DNA of 64,000 bases, from the NCBI RefSeq assembly GCF_023716925.1, contig NZ_JAMQQG010000008.1, forward strand, positions 1-64,000. The letters are read 5' to 3'. The notes beneath the pieces were generated by a model, which ran no database searches, was not told where the DNA came from, and saw nothing but the letters and a program-made list of their open reading frames with translations. Source of the DNA: Frankia sp. R82. GTDB taxonomy: Bacteria; Actinomycetota; Actinomycetes; Frankiales; Frankiaceae. The position numbers and the translations under genes are program-made. Shown here in pieces: positions 1 through 7,811 of the stretch (its first letter is position 1; every line of letters begins with the position of its first letter).

Positions 1-1440
1 CAGCAGGGCCCGGGCGGCGCTGTCGCGGTCGGCGAGCACCGTGGCGGCGGCTCCCTCGGCGTCGGTGACAAGCCGGGTCAGCCGGCCGGCCTCCGCGGTG
101 GCCGCACCCAGTCGCAGCACATCCCCGACGGCCCGCCAGGCGTCGATCTCGGCGCCGGCGTCAGCGGCTGCCGCGGCGAGCCGGTCACGCTCCCGAACCG
201 CCTCGTCCACCCGTAGTTCGACGACCCGTCGGCGTAGCGCGAGGACCTCGCCGTGCGCCCGGGCGCGGGCCTGGTGGGCGTCCCGCTCCGCGCTGCGGGA
301 CGCTTCGAGCTGGGCGTCCAGGCCCGCCCGGGCAGCTTCGTCGCGGCGCAGCCGGGCCCGCAGCCGGTCGTGCAGCCGGGTTGCCCGGGCGGTGGTGGCG
401 GCGTGGGCGGTCGCGGCGGCGGTGCGCTGGTCCACCGCGGTGACCAGCGGCGCGAGCCGTTCCAACGCGCCCTGGACGAAGTCGCGTTCGGCGCCGAGCA
501 CGGCCCGTTGCGCCAGCCGTGCCGCGTAGCCGTCCACGACGTCGGCGAGACCGTCCGGATCCTCCGCGGCGGTGACCGCGCGCAGCAGGAACTCGACGAA
601 CTGTTCGTCGCTGCCGAAGGAGAACGCCTCGGCGGCCTCACCCTCGCCGGCGTTCATCGCCCGCTGGTAGCGGAAGAGCTCCGGGTCGAGCCCGAGTGCG
701 TCGAGCTGCTCGCTCCAGGCGCCCTGCTGGGTCAGCCAGGCAAGTGCCAACGCCGGCTCGGCGGTGTGCGCGTCCTGCAGACGGGTGCGAAACCCCGACA
801 GTGTGACCTGGCGCCCCTGCTCGGTGAACGGCAACCCGTCAATGCCCATCCCGCTCGCCTCAGCCGCCTCAGCCGCCCCGCTCGTCCCACCGGTGGGACG
901 CAGCGAGTACCACGCCTCGGTGAGCCGTCCGGCGTCTGTGCCCCGGCCGCGCCACTCGCTGACCTTGCCGGTCAGCAGGCGTTGACCGGTTCCGGCATGT
1001 TGCCATTCGCAGACGACATGGCCGGTGTCGCCCGGCAGGACGAAGTTGTCCAGGACCCGTCCGTTCGACGTGCCGACGACCTGGCGCCGCCCCGGCAGCA
1101 CCACCGAGAAGATCAACTTGATCAGGACGCTCTTGCCGCCCCCGTTCTCCAGGAACAGCACGGACGCGGGGGAGGGCCGCCGCGCACGCGTGTCCCCTGT
1201 CCCCGTGCCGTTCTTCGTCCCGCCCGGGACGGAACCCGAGGCGGTGGTCGACGACCGGGCTGATGCCGACGACCGGGTCGTGGCCGGCGCGGATCCGGCC
1301 GCCGGAGCGGGGGTGAACAGGGCATCCTGACGGGGTCCGGTGACCTCGCCGCCGACGCCGGAGAAGTCCAGCGTGACGTCGGCGAACCGGGCGCCGGGCG
1401 GCCCGACGGCATGCAGCCGCACCCGGGAGAGCTCATACAT
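1..1440 (-). CDS. SMC-like (MukB/JetC-type) ATPase, N-terminal part, runs off the window
   Basis: Only the first 480 codons are inside the window; the stop lies beyond base 1. Translation begins MYELSRVRLH. A P-loop ENGGGKS lies at about residues 98-104 (K103), which is the N-terminal half of an SMC/Rad50/MukB-type ABC ATPase. From about residue 280 onward the chain is Ala/Arg/Glu-rich with long runs free of Pro, as expected for the start of a coiled-coil arm. The ATG at 1440-1438 overlaps the stop of the upstream gene (ATGTATGA), so the two are translationally coupled. A disordered Ser/Thr/Gly insert sits before the P-loop. Condensin-type ATPases of this kind extrude DNA loops, and Wadjet relatives restrict plasmids. 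The assignment rests on the P-loop, the coiled-coil start and the operon. The ABC signature and Walker B are not visible, and the exact subfamily is uncertain. Confidence 0.75.
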   Translation of the reverse strand, partial: MYELSRVRLHAVGPPGARFADVTLDFSGVGGEVTGPRQDALFTPAPAAGSAPATTRSSASARSSTTASGSVPGGTKNGTGTGDTRARRPSPASVLFLENGGGKSVLIKLIFSVVLPGRRQVVGTSNGRVLDNFVLPGDTGHVVCEWQHAGTGQRLLTGKVSEWRGRGTDAGRLTEAWYSLRPTGGTSGAAEAAEASGMGIDGLPFTEQGRQVTLSGFRTRLQDAHTAEPALALAWLTQQGAWSEQLDALGLDPELFRYQRAMNAGEGEAAEAFSFGSDEQFVEFLLRAVTAAEDPDGLADVVDGYAARLAQRAVLGAERDFVQGALERLAPLVTAVDQRTAAATAHAATTARATRLHDRLRARLRRDEAARAGLDAQLEASRSAERDAHQARARAHGEVLALRRRVVELRVDEAVRERDRLAAAAADAGAEIDAWRAVGDVLRLGAATAEAGRLTRLVTDAEGAAATVLADRDSAARALL

Positions 1441-2284
1441 CGGCGGTCTCCGTCACCTCGGCGGCGTCGACCGCACCGGCAGTTGTCACCGGCAGCACCG
1501 GCTCGTCCGAGCGGACCTGCAGCGAGCCGGAGCCGTCGGTGACGGTGACGACGCCGAGTGCCAGCAGCTCCTCGAACGCGGCGTCCGCGGCCAGCTCACG
1601 GACCTGGATCTGGTAGCGCCCGGTGGTGCGGAACGTGCCGCCGGCCTGGTCGCCGACGGGGACCAGGCAGCCCGAGTCGACCAGGAAGTTCATCGCCCGG
1701 GCGATGATGCCGGTGGTGGAGCCGGCCAGGCGGCGGGCGTCCCGGGTGATGCCGGTGGACGCCCGCCGGGCGTAGAGCCGCCACGCCGCCTCCAGCCGCG
1801 GCGCGCCCAGCGGGGGGTCGAGGGTCAGGTCGTCCTCGGCGCAGCGTTCCGCGAGCAGCCGGCAGGACTCGCGCACGAACGCGTCCACACCGTGCACACT
1901 GACCCGCCCGACATAGGAGGCGTCGGCGAGGTCGGCCGGCCGGGGGTAGGCCAGGGCGGCCACGGCGAGCTGGGCGAGGGCGTGCAGGAGTCGGTCGGCG
2001 GCCCGGTGCTCCCCGCCGGCCCGCCGGGCGTAGTCGCCGATCCGCACGGCGAACGCCGACTCGGCCGCGCCCGCCGGCACCATCCCGGCCCGTTCGGACA
2101 CGTCCAGTACGACCAGCCCCAGGCCCGCGGCGATCGCCTGGGTGAGCGCGGCGAACTCGGTGTCCGCCAGGTAGCGGCGGACCAGGTCGCGGTAGTCGGG
2201 GTCGCGGGCCGGCACCAGTCGGGGCCGCAGCCCGAACGACAGCAGCCGGGCCGCGTCCTGCGCCCCCTCCAGCGGCCCGCTCAC
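1433..2284 (-). CDS. Small MukE/JetB-like subunit of a condensin-type system (putative)
   Basis: 283 residues starting at GTG 2284, chosen because GTGA overlaps the stop of the upstream gene by 4 bp and the alternative upstream frame is Arg/Pro-rich noise. The protein is helical. Its C-terminal half (ARAMNFLVDSGCL, then FRTTGRYQIQVRELA) reads like a winged-helix unit, which is how MukE/JetB proteins look. I recognise no family signature with certainty. The call comes from its size and from its position between a large kleisin-like gene and an SMC-like ATPase, as in MukFEB, MksFEB and JetABC operons. A JetD/TOPRIM partner, if present, would lie beyond base 1. It could instead be a lineage-specific adaptor. 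Confidence 0.5.
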   Translation of the reverse strand: MSGPLEGAQDAARLLSFGLRPRLVPARDPDYRDLVRRYLADTEFAALTQAIAAGLGLVVLDVSERAGMVPAGAAESAFAVRIGDYARRAGGEHRAADRLLHALAQLAVAALAYPRPADLADASYVGRVSVHGVDAFVRESCRLLAERCAEDDLTLDPPLGAPRLEAAWRLYARRASTGITRDARRLAGSTTGIIARAMNFLVDSGCLVPVGDQAGGTFRTTGRYQIQVRELAADAAFEELLALGVVTVTDGSGSLQVRSDEPVLPVTTAGAVDAAEVTETADV

Positions 2285-4047
2285 CGAGCCGTCTCCACGG
2301 TGTGCGTCGCCTGCTCGGAATCTGCCGCCTGCGCCGGATTCGCCGCCGGTTCCGGTGAGCCGAGGCGGGCGCGTCCGACGAGCAGGTCCGCTCCGCCGAA
2401 GTGCGGGTCGGCCAGGGGCGTGCCGTCGTCGACGGCGACCATCAGGGTCGGGTCCCCGGCCTGGCGGGCCGCCTCGATGCGTGGGCTCACCGCATGCAGC
2501 GCGAGCAGTGCCACCAGCTCGGCCACCTCGGCGCCACCGGCCACCGCGGCTCCGGTATCCCCGGCGGCCACGGTGGCGGTGGTGGTGCGCCGGGCGTCGG
2601 CGAGCAGCGCGGACAGTCGGCGCGGCCCGGCCGGGTCGAGGTCGAGCAGCTCCAGGGCCCGGGCCCACGTCTCGTCATCGAAGCGCGGCTGTTCGGTGAG
2701 CTCCACCAGGTCGGCCTCGACGATCTCGGCGCCGAGCACGTCGCGGTCCACCGGGGGACGCAGCAGCACATCGACCAGATCCAGCACCCGGGGCGCCCGC
2801 GGGGTGCGCACGCCGACCGCGCCGGGGAAGAACGCCACCGCGGGACGTTCCGCCTCGCCGGCCGGCAGGGCCAGGGTGGGCACCAGCAGCTCGGCGTGCA
2901 GGTCGATCCCGGCGCGGGCCGAGGCTGCGGCAAACTGCTGGCGATCCTGCTCGGCGCGGAACACCCCGCCGGCCTCCAGCAGCCGGGCCTGCAGCTGGGT
3001 GTGCCGGCGGATGCAGTCGCCGACGATCGTGACCAGATCGGCGGCCTGACGCTTGTGATCCGGGTCGTCGGTGGAGTCGCGGTAGCGGCGGATGTGGGTC
3101 AGGATCGCGTTCTCGTACCGGTAGCGCTGCTCGACATGCGCCAGCGCCTCATCGATGAGCGTGGGCATTGCCTCGAGCCAGTCGACGGCGAGCACGTTGC
3201 GCCTGGTCGCGTCGAGCCGGCCGCGCAGCTGCTCGGCGTACTGCACGGTGCGGTAGCGGGCGGCCTCGGCGGCGGCGCGGGCGTCGGCGAGCCGGCCGCG
3301 GCGGATCAGCGTGTCGAGGGCCACCTCGGCGGCGATCTGCGCCGAGGTGATGTCGGTGTCGAGCGCGCCGACGAGCACCGTCACCGCTTCGTCGGTGGCG
3401 CGCAGGTAGATGTCACCGGCCGGGTCGGCGAGCTCCACGAGCAGCTTGAAGTCGAACCGGCGCCGGACGTAGCGCCCGTCGGCATGCAGGGTGCCGTAGC
3501 CGGCGTCGAACCCGCGGTTGACGTTGCCGACGTTGATCAGGCTGTGTAGCACCCAGGACGCCACCCGCTCGTGCTCGGCCGGCGGCCGCCCCGGCGCCTG
3601 CGCCGCCGCCAGTGGCACCAGCCGCCGCAGCACCTGGTCGTGATCGGCCCCGCGGTCGAAATCCATCGACACGGTGACCTGGTCGATTGCATGCAGGCCG
3701 AGCTCGGCCATCGCGTACCCGGAGAAATCCGCGGCGCCCGGACCGCCGCCGTGTCCGTCCCCGTCGCCCTCGCTCGCGCCGGCCAGATGCGCCTTGCGGA
3801 CGTCGAGGTCGTGCAGCGGCTGGGTGAGCGCGAGCGCCTTGAGCCGGCGCACCATCCCGACATCCCCCACCAGCCCCAGCCCCATCGGCGACACCGTTGG
3901 CACCGGCGACGGGGCTGTCGCCCCTGACAGTGCGGTCACCTGGGTCGGTGCCGTTACCGGGGACGGCGCTGTCTGCTGGGACGGCGTCGTCTGCTGGGAC
4001 GGCGTCGTCTGCTGGGACGGCGGAGTGGACGGGGCGGGCTCGAACAT
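2281..4047 (-). CDS. Large kleisin-like (MukF/JetA-type) subunit, putative
   Basis: 588 residues from ATG 4047. The first 50 or so residues are a low-complexity Pro/Ser/Gln/Thr tract (PSQQT repeated), probably a disordered leader. A start near the later Met (SPMGLG, about residue 54) is possible. The body is mostly helical: VLHSLINVGNVNRGFDAGYG around residue 170, and a long Arg/Glu/Ala helical segment around residues 250-330 (VEQRYRYENAILTHIRRYRDS). It is the first gene of a three-gene operon with 4-bp and 8-bp overlaps. By analogy with MukF, MksF and JetA it should bridge the ATPase heads. The C-terminus is Ala-rich and acidic. I do not recognise a named Pfam family, so the function is inferred from gene order. 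Confidence 0.5.
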   Translation of the reverse strand: MFEPAPSTPPSQQTTPSQQTTPSQQTAPSPVTAPTQVTALSGATAPSPVPTVSPMGLGLVGDVGMVRRLKALALTQPLHDLDVRKAHLAGASEGDGDGHGGGPGAADFSGYAMAELGLHAIDQVTVSMDFDRGADHDQVLRRLVPLAAAQAPGRPPAEHERVASWVLHSLINVGNVNRGFDAGYGTLHADGRYVRRRFDFKLLVELADPAGDIYLRATDEAVTVLVGALDTDITSAQIAAEVALDTLIRRGRLADARAAAEAARYRTVQYAEQLRGRLDATRRNVLAVDWLEAMPTLIDEALAHVEQRYRYENAILTHIRRYRDSTDDPDHKRQAADLVTIVGDCIRRHTQLQARLLEAGGVFRAEQDRQQFAAASARAGIDLHAELLVPTLALPAGEAERPAVAFFPGAVGVRTPRAPRVLDLVDVLLRPPVDRDVLGAEIVEADLVELTEQPRFDDETWARALELLDLDPAGPRRLSALLADARRTTTATVAAGDTGAAVAGGAEVAELVALLALHAVSPRIEAARQAGDPTLMVAVDDGTPLADPHFGGADLLVGRARLGSPEPAANPAQAADSEQATHTVETAR

Positions 4048-4545
4048 CGGTCTGACATTAACGGTTGCGTCTGACAGTTCTGCCGGCCACCCGAACGGGG
4101 GTCCTGAGCCCCGTGGCCTCGGTGGTGGTCCGAGCGGGACGGCACCCTCGACCCGTCCGGGGCCTTTCGTGGATCAAGGTCTGGTCACGGTCGAGGAGCG
4201 CCTCCGAACACGGCGGCGGCAGGTTCGCAAGGTGCGCGGACGGCGGTTGGTCGGTGACGCTTTGCGGATGGCGGGCGTAGGTGAAGATCCGCGAGACGAC
4301 ATGCTCCTGCCCGGGCCCTCACCGACCTGCGCCGCGGCCCGCGAGTGGTCCTTTCGGCGCAATGGCCGCGCGTAAAACCGCAGCAAGTGAGCGGTTGTGT
4401 CCACCCCCACGGGCCGGCGGGGAGTCGCCCGGCCAGCGACGGCGGTGGACGTCCATACGCTCGGGACGGATCCGGTGCCGACGTCAGAGGTCGCCGTGCG
4501 GCCCGGCCGCCGTCGACTTCCCTGACCCGCTGGAGGCACGACGCG
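4048..4545. other. Intergenic region between divergent genes
   Basis: 498 bp separate the condensin-like operon (minus) from the MBL-fold hydrolase gene (plus), so both promoters should lie here. The AT-richest part is next to the minus-strand start (4050-4080, with TCTGACATTAACGG followed by TCTGACAG). No open frame in it has protein-like composition. Confidence 0.5.
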
Positions 4546-5661
4546 ATGACCACCACACCCGACGCACCCCCCGGCGCCACCCCGCCGCCCGGCGCACCAT
4601 CGGGCGCCACGACTCCGGGCGCCACGACTCCGGGCGCCGGGGGCGCGGCGGTCCCGGCGCAGCGCCGGCGGTTGCCGGCGGTGGAGCAGATCCGTCCGGG
4701 GCTGTGGAGTGTGCCCGTCCCACTGCCGGTGCGCCGGCCGGCCCACATGTACGTGTACGTGTTCGAGACCCCGGCCGGGCCGTACCTGGTCGATGCCGGC
4801 TGGGATCATGATGAGAGTTTCGCGGCCCTGGAGGCCGGTCTCGCCACGATCGGCACGTCGCCGGCCGAGGTGCGCGGCATCCTGGTCACCCACGCGCATC
4901 CCGATCACTACGGGTTGGCGCACCGGGTCCGCGCGGCCAGCGGCGCCTGGATCGCCCTGCACCGACTGGAGGCAGCCGCGCTGCAGCGCCAGACCGAGCT
5001 GCTCCAGGACGCCGAACTTGCCATGCTGCTTGCCGACGCGGGCGTCCCCGACGAGGTGACCGCCGAGCTGCTCGCCCGCGACCCGCTGGTCCTCGCCCCA
5101 CCGCAGCCGCCGGACCTGCTGATCTCCGACGGCGACCGCCTTGACGTCCCCGGCTGGTCCCTGCACGCCCTGTGGACGCCCGGCCACACACCCGGCCACC
5201 TGTGCTTCTGGGAGTCCGAGCACCGGCTGCTGCTGTCCGGCGACCATGTGCTGCCCGGCACCGTCGTCAGCACACCCCTGCCGGACCCGACCAACCCGGA
5301 CCCTGTCGGTGACCTCCTGCGCTCCCTGGCCCGGCTGCGTACGCTGGACGCCTCGCTGGTACTGCCCTCCCACGACCAGCGCTTCACGGGCCTCGGGGAC
5401 CGCCTGCTCGAGCTCGAGAGCTGCCACCGGGCCCGGATGACCCAGCTGGTCAACGGCCTGCGTGATGGTGTCGGCACCGTCTGGGACCTCGCCGCCCTGG
5501 TCACCTGGCACCGTCCGTTCGCCGACCTGCGCGCCATCGCGATCCAGATCGCCGTCCAGGACACCCGGTCCTACCTGACCGCCCTCGCCGCCACCGGCAT
5601 AGCCACCGCCACCGTCCCCGAGGACGGCAGCCCCACCCGCTGGCGCCTGGCCACCACCTGA
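4546..5661 (+). CDS. MBL-fold metallo-hydrolase
   Basis: 371 residues. The ATG at 4546 is chosen over longer in-frame starts because GGAGG lies about 9 bp upstream at 4532. A Pro/Ala/Thr-rich disordered leader covers residues 1-45. The metallo-beta-lactamase fold follows with the zinc motif HAHPDH (THAHPDHYG, about residue 118), then PGHTPGH, SGDHVLP and a late PSHD, which supply the dinuclear-metal ligands. The C-terminal 80 residues, rich in helices (VWDLAALVTWHRPF), resemble the winged-helix tail of LACTB2/RNase-like or glyoxalase-II-like hydrolases. It is probably a cytoplasmic thioester or phosphoester hydrolase; the substrate cannot be read from the sequence. It is monocistronic and divergent from the condensin-like operon. 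Confidence 0.9.
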   Translation: MTTTPDAPPGATPPPGAPSGATTPGATTPGAGGAAVPAQRRRLPAVEQIRPGLWSVPVPLPVRRPAHMYVYVFETPAGPYLVDAGWDHDESFAALEAGLATIGTSPAEVRGILVTHAHPDHYGLAHRVRAASGAWIALHRLEAAALQRQTELLQDAELAMLLADAGVPDEVTAELLARDPLVLAPPQPPDLLISDGDRLDVPGWSLHALWTPGHTPGHLCFWESEHRLLLSGDHVLPGTVVSTPLPDPTNPDPVGDLLRSLARLRTLDASLVLPSHDQRFTGLGDRLLELESCHRARMTQLVNGLRDGVGTVWDLAALVTWHRPFADLRAIAIQIAVQDTRSYLTALAATGIATATVPEDGSPTRWRLATT

Positions 5662-5813
5662 CGGCCACCCGGCCTGCCCTGGGACGTCCGGTGATCGATG
5701 TGGCCGGATGGTTCGGGTCTGTGGGGTTGGCGTTGGCTGGTGTCGGGTCGCTGACGTCGCGGGCGGCCGGGCGGGGGATGTCGGGGCGGATCCGTCGGTA
5801 CTAGGGTGTGGTC

Positions 5814-6395
5814 ATGACGTCGGTGTCGTTGTCCAAGGGCGGGAATGTCTCGCTGAGCAAGGTCGCGCCGAACCTCACGACGGTGACGGTCGGCCTCGGT
5901 TGGAAGATCCGCCAGACCAGCGGCGCCGACTATGATCTTGATGCGAGCGCCATCGTCGTCAACGAGGCAGGTCGGGTGCTCTCCGACAGCTACTTCGTCT
6001 TCTTCAACAACCTGGTGAGCCCGGACGGCGCGGTCCAGCACCTCGGCGACAACCTCGTCGGTGGCGGCGGTGGGGACGACGAGCAGATCAACGTCGAGCT
6101 GCGCACGCTCACCCCGCAGGCGTCCAAGGTCGTCTTCACCGTGTCGATCTACGACGCCGACCAGCGCCGCCAGACGTTCGGTCAGGTCCGCGACGCGTTC
6201 ATCCGGGTCACCGACGCCAACACCGGCGCCGAGGTCGCCCGCTACGACCTCACCGAGGACGCCTCCACCGAGACCGCCATGATCTTCGGTGAGCTCTACC
6301 GCTATGGCGGCGAGTGGAAGTTCCGCGCTGTCGGCCAAGGCTACTCCACCGGCCTGCGCGGCATCGCCCTCGACTTCGGTGTCAACGTCTCCTGA
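5814..6395 (+). CDS. TerD family protein (tellurium resistance / stress)
   Basis: 193 residues from ATG 5814; a GTG two codons upstream is an alternative. It has the whole TerD fold: an N-terminal VSLSKGGNVSLSK strand, the GLGW turn, YDLDASAIV with paired acidic residues that bind calcium in this family, SDSYFVFFNN, SIYDADQRRQTFGQVRDAFIRV, and the C-terminal GELYRYGGEWKFRAVGQGY. TerD proteins occur in stress and phage-resistance loci, often in several copies; here it is alone, with no TerB, TerC or TerY beside it. Its place between a condensin-like operon and a HerA-type operon fits an accessory or conflict role, but actinobacterial TerD genes are also ordinary chromosomal genes. Confidence 0.95.
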   Translation: MTSVSLSKGGNVSLSKVAPNLTTVTVGLGWKIRQTSGADYDLDASAIVVNEAGRVLSDSYFVFFNNLVSPDGAVQHLGDNLVGGGGGDDEQINVELRTLTPQASKVVFTVSIYDADQRRQTFGQVRDAFIRVTDANTGAEVARYDLTEDASTETAMIFGELYRYGGEWKFRAVGQGYSTGLRGIALDFGVNVS

Positions 6396-6477
6396 TCTGT
6401 GTGGTCTCCTGACCTGTGCCGTCTTCTGACCTGCGCGGTCTTCTGGCCTGTGCCGTCTGTCGGCCTGCGCGGTCGGG
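6390..6477. repeat. Degenerate 17-18-bp tandem repeats overlapping the terD stop
   Basis: About five imperfect units built on CTGACCTGTGCCGTCTT run from the stop codon of the TerD gene into the spacer, alternating TGTGCCGT and TGCGCGGT. The first unit contains the TGA stop itself. The CTGACCTG core is the same as in the 8-bp array at 41887-41966. Confidence 0.7.
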
Positions 6478-6530
6478 TGCGCTTCGCGGTTTTCTGACCT
6501 GGTGCGTCCCGGCGGGCGTCAGACCTCTCA

Positions 6531-7574
6531 GTGCGGAATATGGGAACTTGTCTTATGCGAAACGCAGCGGACGCCGGCCCGTTACCGTCTTTCCATCCTG
6601 ACCTGCGCGCGGCCCAGTTCCTCCCCCGGACCTCAGTGGGACCACGCAGCCTGCGCGTGGTCCGGGCGCTGACCCGGCTGTCCACCCGCCGCTCGAACTC
6701 CCAGACCTCGATGGAACAGATCGCCCCCGGAGTCACGGTCCGCGTGTACCGGCCGGCACCGCCCGACCCGACCAGACCAGACCAGATTCGGCCGTCCAAC
6801 CCGGGTCGTCCGGCGTTGCTGTGGATACACGGCGGCGGCCTCGTTCTCGGGGTCGCGGCCATCGACGACCCGTTCTGCCGCCAGATCGCCGACGACCTCG
6901 GCATCGTGGTGGCCTCGGTGGAGTACCGGCTCGCCCCCGAACACCCGTATCCGACCCCGCTGGAAGACTGCTACTGCGGGCTGCGCTGGCTCGCCGAACA
7001 ACCCGACGTCGACCCCGAGCGCATCGCGGTCGGCGGCAACAGCGCAGGTGGTGGCCTTGCCGTCGCACTCACCCTGCTCGCCCGGCAACGCGGTGAGATC
7101 CACCCCGTGTTCCAACTGCTGTCCTATCCGATGATCGACGACCGCAGCAGCGACCGCACTGACATCACCCCGCGGCAGTTGCGGATGTGGAACCAGAAAA
7201 GCAACCGGTACGCCTGGACCTCCTACCTCGGCCCCGCCGCGACCGACGCGTCCGGCCAGGTGTCATCGCTGGCCGTGCCGGCCCGCACCGACGACCTGAC
7301 CAACCTGCCCCCGGCCTGGATCGGCGTCGGCACCCGCGACCTCTTCCACGACGAGGACGTCACCTACGCCCAGCGCCTGCGCGCCGCCGGGGTGACCTGC
7401 ACGGTGCACGAGGTACCCGGCGCCTACCACGGTTTCGACCTCGTTGAGGCCACCGCCCCCGTCTCCCGCGAGTTCCGCCGCGCCCAGATCGCCGCCCTGA
7501 CCGCCGCTCTGGCGGACCCCATCCCCGCGAACGGGGAGAACAGCGCGCGGTCTGCGTATCCGGCGGCGGACTGA
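6531..7574 (+). CDS. Alpha/beta hydrolase, HSL-type esterase
   Basis: 347 residues if the GTG at 6531 is used; ATGs at 6540 and 6555 are equally possible, and none has a strong ribosome site. The hormone-sensitive-lipase signature is complete: oxyanion motif HGGG (about residue 99), EYRLAPEHPYP, nucleophile motif GNSAGGG (Ser about residue 169), then acid in FHDED and His in YHGFD. These enzymes hydrolyse short-chain esters in the cytoplasm. A short Arg/Pro/Asp-rich insert precedes the first beta strand of the fold. It has no operon partners, lying 136 bp after terD and 237 bp before the HerA-type gene. Confidence 0.92.
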   Translation: MRNMGTCLMRNAADAGPLPSFHPDLRAAQFLPRTSVGPRSLRVVRALTRLSTRRSNSQTSMEQIAPGVTVRVYRPAPPDPTRPDQIRPSNPGRPALLWIHGGGLVLGVAAIDDPFCRQIADDLGIVVASVEYRLAPEHPYPTPLEDCYCGLRWLAEQPDVDPERIAVGGNSAGGGLAVALTLLARQRGEIHPVFQLLSYPMIDDRSSDRTDITPRQLRMWNQKSNRYAWTSYLGPAATDASGQVSSLAVPARTDDLTNLPPAWIGVGTRDLFHDEDVTYAQRLRAAGVTCTVHEVPGAYHGFDLVEATAPVSREFRRAQIAALTAALADPIPANGENSARSAYPAAD

Positions 7575-7811
7575 GCAGGGAGTCTGTCCTTCGATAGCCC
7601 CCAACGGCGATGGCAAGCCTGGTCCAGGCGAGGTCCGTGGTGGAGTCGGTCGAGCCAGGGACGCACTCTGGTCGATTCGGCCGATGTTTGTGCATTGCAA
7701 GAGGGAGAATGTGTTTCTGGCATCATGGCGATGCCTGGACGCTGGGCCAGGATTACGGGGGCGTCATGATCGGTTGCTGGCAGTGGTGGCTGTCTCGGGC
7801 TCGGATCAGGT

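Noticed and set aside
1340-3049. 569-residue plus-strand open frame over the condensin-like operon
   Set aside because: The minus-strand genes have coupled starts and domain-like sequence; the plus frame is a low-complexity mirror.
2281-4047. JetA of the DUF2397/DUF3375/DUF5716 types
   Set aside because: I could not match the protein to any of these family signatures, so the call is kept at kleisin-like by gene order only.
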